A stretch of 64,000 nt of DNA from Propionivibrio limicola (lineage in GTDB: Bacteria > Pseudomonadota > Gammaproteobacteria > Burkholderiales > Rhodocyclaceae), in contig NZ_SSSR01000012.1 in NCBI RefSeq assembly GCF_009469695.1, positions 1-64,000 of the forward strand. Direction: 5' to 3'. Numbering within the stretch: the first letter of the stretch is position 1; each line of letters starts with the position of its first letter. Under the pieces are notes generated by a model, which was not told the origin of the DNA, did not search any database, and was given only the letters and a program-made list of their open reading frames with translations. Below, one piece after another: positions 8,479-17,911 of the stretch. The position numbers and the translations under genes were made by a program.

Positions 8479-8609
8479 ACGGCCAGGCGATGACGACCCT
8501 TGGCACGACGGGCGCGGATCACAGCACGACCGCCACGGGTAGACATACGAACGAGGAAGCCGTGAGTACGCTTGCGACGAACAACCGACGGTTGATAAGT
8601 GCGTTTCAT
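8475..8609 (-). CDS. rpmH: 50S ribosomal protein L34
   Basis: The 44-aa protein starts [18 protein letters not shown] and ends in the basic [13 protein letters not shown]; this is unmistakable bL34. The start at 8609 matches the family; the longer open frame is not used. A consensus sigma-70 promoter lies about 45 bp upstream. The gene heads the leftward cluster that starts beside the replication origin. Confidence 0.98.
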   Translation of the reverse strand: MKRTYQPSVVRRKRTHGFLVRMSTRGGRAVIRARRAKGRHRLAV

Positions 8610-8649
8610 GATGTTTAAACCTTTGAAGTCATTGCGAAATAAACGCGCA

Positions 8650-8678
8650 ATTAGACATGCCTCGACAGGACTTGTCAA
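8650..8678 (-). promoter_or_regulatory. Sigma-70 promoter of rpmH
   Basis: On the minus strand TTGACA (8673-8678) is followed after exactly 17 bases by TCTAAT (8650-8655). This leaves a leader of about 30 nt to the rpmH ATG. The match and spacing are near consensus. Confidence 0.75.
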
Positions 8679-8697
8679 GTCGATAATTTTTCATTTC

Positions 8698-8716
8698 TGT
8701 GGATAACTGTGGATAA
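8698..8716. other. Two DnaA boxes between rpmH and dnaA
   Basis: Two perfect TGTGGATAA boxes (8698-8706 and 8708-8716) lie one base apart in the same orientation. They sit in the 297-bp rpmH-dnaA intergenic region (8610-8906), which holds no gene. They may serve dnaA autoregulation, the origin, or both. Confidence 0.8.
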
Positions 8717-8906
8717 CTTTCCTCCAGCGGGTTAGAATTTCACGTTCGGTGTGAAAGCCACGCCAAAAAAATAATTCAAAACAAACAGAAGCAATTTCTT
8801 TCCGGATCAAGGCCCGGCTTTTCTGTAGAGATTGTTTTATGGACGTTCCGCCCCTTCCTCCGGCAATGATGCCGCAGCGTCAATCAGGACTAATGTAATC
8901 GATAGA

Positions 8907-10322
8907 ATGAGTAGCTTCTGGATTTCCTGTCTGAGTCAGTTCGAAAAAGAACTCCCGCCTCAGCAATTCAACACCTGGATTCGCCCCCTGCGCCTCGAAG
9001 GCGAGGACGACTTCGCCAACGGCCTGCGCCTCTACGCGCCCAATGGCTTCATCCTGAAATGGGTCAAGGAACGCTATCTGAGTCGCATCGAAGAACTCGG
9101 AAGCGCCTATTTTTCCGCGCCGGTCAGTGTCACGCTGATGCTCGGCGAACGCTCGGCCGCACCGGCACCGGTACTTGCCGCCGCCAAACCGATGGCGGCC
9201 ACTCCAGCCCCCGTACCGGCCAGCGCACACAGTCCGTACGCCGCTCCGGCATCGCTCACGCCGGAAAAACCCGTCGAGAAAACCCTTCCTCACTACGAAA
9301 AAACGCGCCTCATCCCCGGTTTCACGTTCGAGAACCTCATCGTCGGCAAAGCGAATGACCTCGCCCGCGCCGCGTCGGTACAGGTCGCCATGAATCCCGG
9401 TGGCGCGGCGTACAACCCGATGTTCATCTATGGCGGCGCCGGTCTCGGCAAGACGCACCTGATCCACGCCATCGGTAACCGCATCGTCGAGCAGAATCCC
9501 GGCAAGGTCGTCCGTTATGTGCACGCCGAGGATTATTACTCGGATGTCGTGCGCGCCTATCAGACCAAATCGTTCGATGCCTTCAAGCGCTACTACCGCT
9601 CGCTCGACGTGCTTTTGCTCGACGACGTCCAGTTCTTCAACGGCAAGAACCGGACGCAGGAAGAGTTTTTCTTCGTGTTCAACGCGCTGATCGAATCCCG
9701 AAAGCAGATCGTCATCAGTTGCGATACGTACCCGAAGGACATCTCGGGCCTCGAAGATCGCCTGATTACCCGCTTCGACTGGGGCCTCACGGTTCAGATC
9801 GAACCACCGGAAATCGAAATGCGCGTCGCCATCCTGAAAAAGAAGGCGGAACTTGAGAATGTCGCGCTCGACGATGAGGTGGCTTTTTACATCGCCAAGC
9901 ACCTCCGCTCGAACGTCCGCGAACTCGAAGGCGCCCTGAAAAAAGTACTGGCCTTCGCCTCGTTCCATGGCCGGAAGATCGACCTGGAACTCGCCAAAGA
10001 GGCACTCAAGGATCTGATCGGTGCCGTCAATCGCCAGATCACCGTCGAGAACATCCAGAAAACCGTGGCCGACTACTTCAAGATCAAGGTGGCCGATCTG
10101 TACTCCAAGAAACGGACGCGCCAGATTGCCCGGCCGCGTCAGGTTGCCATGTGGCTAGCGAAAAACCTGACGTCGCAAAGCTATCCGGCCATTGGCGAAG
10201 CCTTCGGCGGCCGCGACCACACAACGGTCCTGCACGCCGTTCGCACGATCGAAACCCTGCGCACCAAGGACAACGAGCTCAATCACGACGTCCACGTGCT
10301 GTTGCAAGTCCTGAAGGGATGA
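8907..10322 (+). CDS. dnaA: Chromosomal replication initiator protein DnaA
   Basis: DnaA binds DnaA boxes and opens the origin. The 471-aa protein has domain I ([20 protein letters not shown]) and a short Ala/Pro-rich linker (about 90-140). The AAA+ domain III carries Walker [11 protein letters not shown] and Walker [11 protein letters not shown]. Domain IV contains the box-reading signature [12 protein letters not shown]. The ATG at 8907 gives the conserved N-terminus MSSFW; an in-frame TTG 75 bp upstream gives residues unlike the family. dnaN and gyrB follow in the same direction. Confidence 0.98.
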   Translation: MSSFWISCLSQFEKELPPQQFNTWIRPLRLEGEDDFANGLRLYAPNGFILKWVKERYLSRIEELGSAYFSAPVSVTLMLGERSAAPAPVLAAAKPMAATPAPVPASAHSPYAAPASLTPEKPVEKTLPHYEKTRLIPGFTFENLIVGKANDLARAASVQVAMNPGGAAYNPMFIYGGAGLGKTHLIHAIGNRIVEQNPGKVVRYVHAEDYYSDVVRAYQTKSFDAFKRYYRSLDVLLLDDVQFFNGKNRTQEEFFFVFNALIESRKQIVISCDTYPKDISGLEDRLITRFDWGLTVQIEPPEIEMRVAILKKKAELENVALDDEVAFYIAKHLRSNVRELEGALKKVLAFASFHGRKIDLELAKEALKDLIGAVNRQITVENIQKTVADYFKIKVADLYSKKRTRQIARPRQVAMWLAKNLTSQSYPAIGEAFGGRDHTTVLHAVRTIETLRTKDNELNHDVHVLLQVLKG

Positions 10323-10547
10323 AGATCTCCTGCACTATGTACTGTGCACAAAGGAATTGAATAACTGTGGGTAATTACTGAACAACAACTCGCTTCTCAG
10401 GTTGTGAATAAATGATTCAAATCAATCCACAGCCGGATACAAGAATTTTTCAGAGGCCAATTTTTCAGTTAATGATCTGATTTTTCAATAAAAAACTGAG
10501 TTATCAACAGAGTTGTCTTTGAGATTATTTTTATAGGATTTATATAT
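10323..10547. other. Candidate oriC between dnaA and dnaN (DnaA boxes plus AT-rich direct repeats)
   Basis: DnaA-like boxes are TGTGCACAA (10343-10351), TGTGGGTAA (10366-10374), TGTGAATAA (10403-10411, perfect) and TTATCAACA (10501-10509). Three direct repeats ATTTTTCAG/A lie at 10445-10453, 10460-10468 and 10480-10488 within an AT-rich stretch, like a DNA-unwinding element. No gene is present. The origin could alternatively lie upstream of dnaA or at the second box cluster at 33.2-33.5 kb. Confidence 0.6.
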
Positions 10548-11660
10548 ATGGTTCTTATTAAAACCCAACGTGACATGCTGCTCAGTCCTTTGCAGTCAGT
10601 TTCAGGGATTGTTGAAAAGAAACATACGCTGCCGATCCTGTCGAATGTCCTCCTCGAAAAGAAGGACGACTCGCTGACTTTGTTGGCTACCGATATAGAA
10701 ATCCAGATCACGACAACCACGACCGGTACTCAGGGAGATGGCGACGGAGCCGTTACGGTTGCTGCACGTAAACTTCAGGACATCCTGCGTTCACTCCCCG
10801 ATAACGCGGAGGTTTCGCTGAATCTCGAAGAAAAACGCTTGTTGTTGAAAGCAGGCAAAAGCCGTTTTGCGTTGCAAACCCTCCCGGCCCAGGATTTTCC
10901 GCGCATGGTCATCGCCGAAACCAGCCAGGGAAAAATAACGGTCACGCAGAAGCAGTTCCGCCAACTACTGAGCAAAACCCAGTTCGCCATGGCCGCGCAG
11001 GACGTTCGCTATTATCTGAACGGCTTGTTGCTGCTGGTGGATGGCAATCAACTGCGCGCCGTCGCCACGGACGGTCACCGGCTGGCCTACGCCAGCATGG
11101 AGCTCGAAAACCAGGCCGACCTGCCACGCCAGGAACTCATTCTGCCGCGCAAGACAGTGCTCGAACTGAACCGGTTGCTGTCGGACAGCGATGAAGCGCT
11201 GACGATCCAGATGGCGTCCAATCAGATCCAGTTCGAGTTTGGTTCGATTCATCTCGTGTCGAAGCTGATTGACGGTAAATTCCCCGATTACGAGCGGGTC
11301 GTTCCCACCTCGCTCAAAAACAGCGTGACCATGAACCGTTCGGCCCTCCTCCAATCGATGGTGCGCGCCGCGATTCTCACCAACGAAAAATTCCGCGGTG
11401 TCCGTCTCATCCTTTCCACCGGCAGCTTGAAGATCATGGCCGCCAATGCCGAACAGGAAGAGGCGCAGGAAGAAATCGAAGTCGATTACAGCGGCGATTC
11501 GATCGACGTCGGCTTCAACGTCGGTTACATCCTCGATGTGCTGAACAACACCTCATCCGAAATGATCGAGTGGGGCTTCAACGACGCCGGTTCGAGTTCC
11601 TTGCTGACTATTCCCGGAAACGACCGCTTCAAATACGTCGTTATGCCGATGAGAATATAA
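10548..11660 (+). CDS. dnaN: DNA polymerase III subunit beta (sliding clamp)
   Basis: DnaN forms the ring that tethers DNA polymerase III to DNA. The 370-aa protein shows the three clamp domains. It begins MVLIKTQRDMLLSPLQSVSG, contains the family block VEKKHTLPILSNVL, and ends in the conserved VVMPMRI. The start at 10548 follows an AT-rich leader with a weak AGGAT ribosome-binding stretch. It lies between the candidate origin and gyrB in the classic dnaA-dnaN-gyrB order (recF is absent between dnaN and gyrB). Confidence 0.98.
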   Translation: MVLIKTQRDMLLSPLQSVSGIVEKKHTLPILSNVLLEKKDDSLTLLATDIEIQITTTTTGTQGDGDGAVTVAARKLQDILRSLPDNAEVSLNLEEKRLLLKAGKSRFALQTLPAQDFPRMVIAETSQGKITVTQKQFRQLLSKTQFAMAAQDVRYYLNGLLLLVDGNQLRAVATDGHRLAYASMELENQADLPRQELILPRKTVLELNRLLSDSDEALTIQMASNQIQFEFGSIHLVSKLIDGKFPDYERVVPTSLKNSVTMNRSALLQSMVRAAILTNEKFRGVRLILSTGSLKIMAANAEQEEAQEEIEVDYSGDSIDVGFNVGYILDVLNNTSSEMIEWGFNDAGSSSLLTIPGNDRFKYVVMPMRI

Positions 11661-11675
11661 AAATCAAGGACTTGA

Positions 11676-14180
<2,505 letters not shown>

Positions 14181-14208
14181 CATTTGTCAGGTGACAGCGA
14201 AGGTGGAA

Positions 14209-14236
14209 AAAACGGAGCTCTAAACGGCTCCGTTTT
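14209..14236 (+). terminator. Intrinsic terminator after gyrB
   Basis: AAAACGGAGC (14209-14218) pairs with GCTCCGTTTT (14227-14236), followed by TTCTTTCTTT. It closes the dnaA-dnaN-gyrB direction. Confidence 0.85.
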
Positions 14237-14348
14237 TCTTTCTTTGACCATAGAATCAATGGCTAAATCGTTTGTTAAGGCAATCAAATTGGACGGAATC
14301 GATGCAAAACTCGCAGCACCAAGTGATGGAATCTGAGAGGACAAGCGT

Positions 14349-15296
14349 GTGAGCGACATCAAACTTTTCCGCTATGCGAACAACAGTGCCAGCGAGCTGG
14401 CCGGCAAATCAGCGGCCATCGAGCGCACGCTGCAGCGCTTGATCGAATCGCAGATGGAAACCTTTCTCGGGGTGCGCTTCCTCGCCACCGAGTACAGCAC
14501 GGGCGCCAAGCATCGCGGGCGAATCGATTCGCTGGGACTGGACGAGAACGGTTGCCCGGTGATCATCGAGTACAAGCGGCACAGCAACGAAAACGTGATC
14601 AACCAAGGCCTGTTTTATCTGGACTGGCTGCTCGATCACAAGGCGGATTTTCGCTTGCTGGTGATGGATACGCTCGGGAAGGACGAGGCGGACAGAATCG
14701 AGTGGAACGGCACGCGCCTGCTCTGCATTGCAGCGGACTTCACGCGCTACGACGAGCATGCCGTCGCGCAGATCAACCGGAACATCGAGCTGATCCGCTA
14801 CAAGCTGTTTGGCGAGGATTTGCTGCTGCTTGAACTCGTCAATGGCGCGAGTGCGGCGAGCACGCAATCTGTTGCGGAAGTTGATGAGCCAGTCAGCGAG
14901 AAACCAGCCAAAACGCCAGCCGCTTCCACCTTGGCGATGAAAACCCATGCCGACCAGATGGCTACGGCATCGCCGGAATTGCTGGCTTTGTTTGAACAGA
15001 CGCGCAGTTTCATCCTTGCACAGGGCGACGACATCATCGAAAAACCGCTGAAGCTTTACGTCGCCTTCCGCCGCCTGAAGAACTTCGCCTGCATGTCGCT
15101 GATCTCCAGACAAGACCCGCATGTTTTCCTGATGCTGAAGCTTGATCCGGCGATTGTAGAACTCGAAAACGGCTTTACCCGGGATGTGACCAACATCGGA
15201 CACTGGGGAACGGGTGATCTGGAAGTGGTTTTGCGGAAACCGGGGGATTTCGAAAAAGCAAAAGCGTTGATCGAACGCGCCTATCAAGAAAATTGA
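14349..15296 (+). CDS. PD-(D/E)XK nuclease-like protein with C-terminal DUF5655
   Basis: The 315-aa protein has an N-terminal domain with a PD-(D/E)XK-like pattern: GRIDSLGLDENG then PVIIEYKRHSNENV, that is D-x(n)-E-x-K, followed by INQGLFYLDWL. The C-terminal third (about 215-315, FEQTRSFILAQGDDI ... AKALIERAY) matches DUF5655, often found behind such nuclease-like domains. A low-complexity linker (about 170-205) joins them. The start is a GTG at 14349 with GAGAGGA upstream. The biological role of this family is not established; a DNA-end or repair nuclease is possible. It lies 64 bp upstream of the MntA-HepT fusion on the same strand and may be co-transcribed with it. Confidence 0.75.
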   Translation: MSDIKLFRYANNSASELAGKSAAIERTLQRLIESQMETFLGVRFLATEYSTGAKHRGRIDSLGLDENGCPVIIEYKRHSNENVINQGLFYLDWLLDHKADFRLLVMDTLGKDEADRIEWNGTRLLCIAADFTRYDEHAVAQINRNIELIRYKLFGEDLLLLELVNGASAASTQSVAEVDEPVSEKPAKTPAASTLAMKTHADQMATASPELLALFEQTRSFILAQGDDIIEKPLKLYVAFRRLKNFACMSLISRQDPHVFLMLKLDPAIVELENGFTRDVTNIGHWGTGDLEVVLRKPGDFEKAKALIERAYQEN

Positions 15297-15360
15297 ATGC
15301 TGGACGTCGCTATATTGGTTAGCTTTATCCAGCGAAAGCCGGGATGACGAGGGTAAGAAA

Positions 15361-16131
15361 ATGAACCGTGACGCCATCGTTGGAAAACTGCAGGCAGCAT
15401 TGCCGAACCTCCTGGCCGTCCATGCTTTCGGCAGCCGCGTGCAGGGCACCGCGCAACCGGAGAGTGATCTCGATCTGGCCATTCTGGTGGCCGGTTATAC
15501 CGATCCGGTGGCGCTGTTCGGACTGGCAGGCGACTTGGTCGAGGTGGCAAAATATCCGGTTGATCTGCTCGACCTGCGCGCAGCATCGACAGTGATGCAG
15601 TACCAGATCATCACCACAGGCGAGCGGTGGTGGGCGAAGGATGCGCATGCAGGATTGTTTGAGGCGGCAATCCTGAGCGAGAAAACGGCGCTGGATACCG
15701 CTCAAGTAGACATTTTCCCGACCGACAAGGCGGCGACAATCGAGCGTTGTGTCGCACGGGCTCGTGAGGTGTACGCGCTAAACCCGGCCGGCTTTGCCAG
15801 CGATTACACTCGGCAGGATGCAGCGATCCTGAACATCCAGCGTGCCTGTGATGCCGCGCTGGATATGGGGCAGCACCTGATCCGCCGTGAAAGGCTGGGC
15901 GTGCCGCAAAGCGCGCGCGATGTGTTCTCCCTGCTCGCGCAAGGCGGCTGGATTACGGCCGATCTTGCCGACGGCCTCAAGCGCATGGTCGGCTTCCGCA
16001 ATATCGCGGTGCACGATTATCAGACGCTGCAGTTGCCGATCACGGTGAGCATTATCGAGAAGCATCTGGATGAATTTCTGCTCTACAGCCAATCGCTGCT
16101 GCGCCGCGATGCGGCAAGCAGAACGGCTTGA
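15361..16131 (+). CDS. Fused MntA-type nucleotidyltransferase antitoxin and HepT toxin
   Basis: One 256-aa chain contains both partners of the HepT-MntA toxin-antitoxin family. Residues 1-115 are the minimal nucleotidyltransferase: GSRVQGTAQPESDLD gives the GSX10DXD motif (G24, S25, D36, D38). Residues about 124-256 are HepT with the catalytic RX4HXY motif as R213-N-I-A-V-H218-D-Y220. In the characterised systems HepT is an RNase and MntA silences it by adding AMP groups to the motif Tyr; the two are normally separate adjacent genes. Here they join at about residue 120 (ALDTAQVDIFPTDKAATIER), with the usual MntA tail and HepT start missing. The frame is open across the junction. Whether this is a real fusion or an artefact cannot be settled from one sequence. 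Confidence 0.85.
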   Translation: MNRDAIVGKLQAALPNLLAVHAFGSRVQGTAQPESDLDLAILVAGYTDPVALFGLAGDLVEVAKYPVDLLDLRAASTVMQYQIITTGERWWAKDAHAGLFEAAILSEKTALDTAQVDIFPTDKAATIERCVARAREVYALNPAGFASDYTRQDAAILNIQRACDAALDMGQHLIRRERLGVPQSARDVFSLLAQGGWITADLADGLKRMVGFRNIAVHDYQTLQLPITVSIIEKHLDEFLLYSQSLLRRDAASRTA

Positions 16132-16165
16132 GCATGGAGAGAAAACTTGGTTGGAGTTAAAGAGA

Positions 16166-16882
16166 ATGCAGCTTGAACGTTTGCTTCGTGCGCAGGGCTT
16201 TGGCAGCAAGGCCGATTGCCGGGGATTGGTGCGTCAGGGCCGGGTCAGTGTCGATGGCGTGGTGTGCGACGACCCGAATGCCGATTTTTCACCGGCTGGT
16301 TTTGCGTTCGCGGTCGATGGTGTGTCCTGGCGGTTTCGTGACAAGGTTTACCTCGCCATGAACAAGCCGGCGCATTTCGAATGTTCGCATCAGCCGCGCC
16401 ACCATCCGAGCATCTACACCCTGCTGCCGCAGCCTCTGGTGACGCGCGACGTGCAGGCGGTCGGCAGGCTCGATGAAGATACGACCGGGTTGCTGCTATT
16501 CACCGATGACGGCCAGTTCAACCACAACTGCATTTCGCCGAAGAAGAAGGTGCCGAAGGTCTATGACGCGACGGTCAAACATCCGCTCGATTCGGCGCAA
16601 CTGGAAGCACTGCTGGCTGGCGTCGTGCTGAATGACGAGCCGGAGCCGATTGCGGCGATGGCGTGCGAGATCCGCTCGCCGCACGTGTTGCGCCTGACCG
16701 TGACCGAGGGCAAGTACCACCTCGTCAAGCGCATGATCGCGGCGGCCGGCAATCGCGTTGAAGGATTGCACCGCGTGGCGATCGGCGGATTCGAACTGCC
16801 GCCTGCCTTGCCGCTCGGGCATTGGATGTGGCTGACGGCGGCCGATCTCGAACGCATTGGCGTGCGTGGAGCGGCGGCTTAG
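16166..16882 (+). CDS. rsuA: 16S rRNA pseudouridine(516) synthase, RsuA family
   Basis: The 238-aa protein has an N-terminal S4 RNA-binding domain (MQLERLLRAQGFGSKADCRG, about 1-60) and a pseudouridine synthase core. The catalytic motif is AVGRLDEDTTGLLLFTDDG with its Asp, and the C-terminal KYHLVKRMIAAAGNRVEGLHR is typical of RsuA/RluB/E/F. The internal block FNHNCISPKKKVPKVY fits RsuA better than RluB, but the exact target base is inferred. The start at 16166 gives the standard S4 beginning. Confidence 0.88.
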   Translation: MQLERLLRAQGFGSKADCRGLVRQGRVSVDGVVCDDPNADFSPAGFAFAVDGVSWRFRDKVYLAMNKPAHFECSHQPRHHPSIYTLLPQPLVTRDVQAVGRLDEDTTGLLLFTDDGQFNHNCISPKKKVPKVYDATVKHPLDSAQLEALLAGVVLNDEPEPIAAMACEIRSPHVLRLTVTEGKYHLVKRMIAAAGNRVEGLHRVAIGGFELPPALPLGHWMWLTAADLERIGVRGAAA

Positions 16883-16924
16883 GCGGTATTCTTGCCGAAT
16901 CGACCCCTTTACGCTTGTTCAGTC

Positions 16925-17851
16925 ATGACCCTTACCGAACTTCGCTACATCGTGGCGCTGGCCAAGGAACGGCATTTCGGACGCGCCGCCGAGAAATGTC
17001 ATGTCAGCCAGCCGACGCTGTCGGTCGCCTTGAAGAAGGTCGAACAGCGCTACGGCATCATTCTTTTCGAGCGCACCTCGGCGGATGTTCGCCTGACGCC
17101 GATCGGCGAGCAGATTGCCCAGCAGGCGGAACGTGTGCTGGAGGAGTCGGCGCGGCTCAAGGAGCTCGCCGAACAGGGCAAGAATCCGCTCATCGGCTCA
17201 TTCCGCCTCGGTGTCATTTACACGATTGCCCCCTATCTGCTGCCGCGCCTGATTCCGGCCATGCACGCGCGGGCGCCGCGCATGCCGATGTACCTGCACG
17301 AGAATTTCACGGTGCGACTGGCCGAGCAGTTGCGGCGCGGCGATCTCGACGCGATCATCGTGGCCCAGCCCTTTTCCGAACCGGGCATCGTGACGCGGCC
17401 GGTGTATGACGAACCGTTCTGCGTGGCCTTGCCGGCCGATCATCCGTTGGCGGCCAAGCAAAAGATTGCGGCCGACGACGTGGCCAGTGAAAACCTGTTG
17501 CTGCTCGGTAGTGGCAACTGTTTTCGCGATCAGGTGGTACAGGCGTGTCCGAAACTGTCCGAGCCGGGCGGTATCGAGGGCGCGCTGGAGGGCAGCTCGC
17601 TCGAAACGGTGCGCTACATGGTGGCGAGTGGCGCCGGCATTTCGGTGGTACCGGTCTCGGCCGCCGAATCGTGGTCATCCTCCGGCTCACAGAATGAGCC
17701 GCTGCTGCAATTTCGCCGGTTTACCGAACCTGCCCCTTACCGGCGCATCGTGATCGCCTGGCGGGCCACTTTCCCGCGGCCTCAGGCTATCGATGTGCTG
17801 CGTGCGGCCATCCTCGATGCGCCGCCGCCCGGGGTAAAAGTGATCGATTAG
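16925..17851 (+). CDS. oxyR: Hydrogen-peroxide-sensing LysR regulator OxyR
   Basis: The 308-aa LysR-type regulator has an N-terminal winged HTH (about 1-60, FGRAAEKCHVSQPTLSVALK) and a substrate-binding-like domain. The redox pair of OxyR is visible in GSGNCFRDQVVQAC: two Cys spaced by eight residues, as in the E. coli Cys199/Cys208 pair. It should activate catalase and alkyl hydroperoxide reductase genes on peroxide stress; none of those lie in this window. The ATG at 16925 gives the family start MTLTELRYIVALA. A bidirectional terminator separates it from topB. Confidence 0.93.
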   Translation: MTLTELRYIVALAKERHFGRAAEKCHVSQPTLSVALKKVEQRYGIILFERTSADVRLTPIGEQIAQQAERVLEESARLKELAEQGKNPLIGSFRLGVIYTIAPYLLPRLIPAMHARAPRMPMYLHENFTVRLAEQLRRGDLDAIIVAQPFSEPGIVTRPVYDEPFCVALPADHPLAAKQKIAADDVASENLLLLGSGNCFRDQVVQACPKLSEPGGIEGALEGSSLETVRYMVASGAGISVVPVSAAESWSSSGSQNEPLLQFRRFTEPAPYRRIVIAWRATFPRPQAIDVLRAAILDAPPPGVKVID

Positions 17852-17856
17852 AAAAA

Positions 17857-17885
17857 AGCCTCCGGAAAGTCGTTCTCCGGAGGCT
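17857..17885. terminator. Bidirectional terminator between oxyR and topB
   Basis: AGCCTCCGGA (17857-17866) pairs perfectly with TCCGGAGGCT (17876-17885). A-rich sequence before and T-containing sequence after make it usable for both convergent genes. Confidence 0.8.
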
Positions 17886-17911
17886 GTTTGTTCTGCCGAT
17901 TGGGGCAGGAT

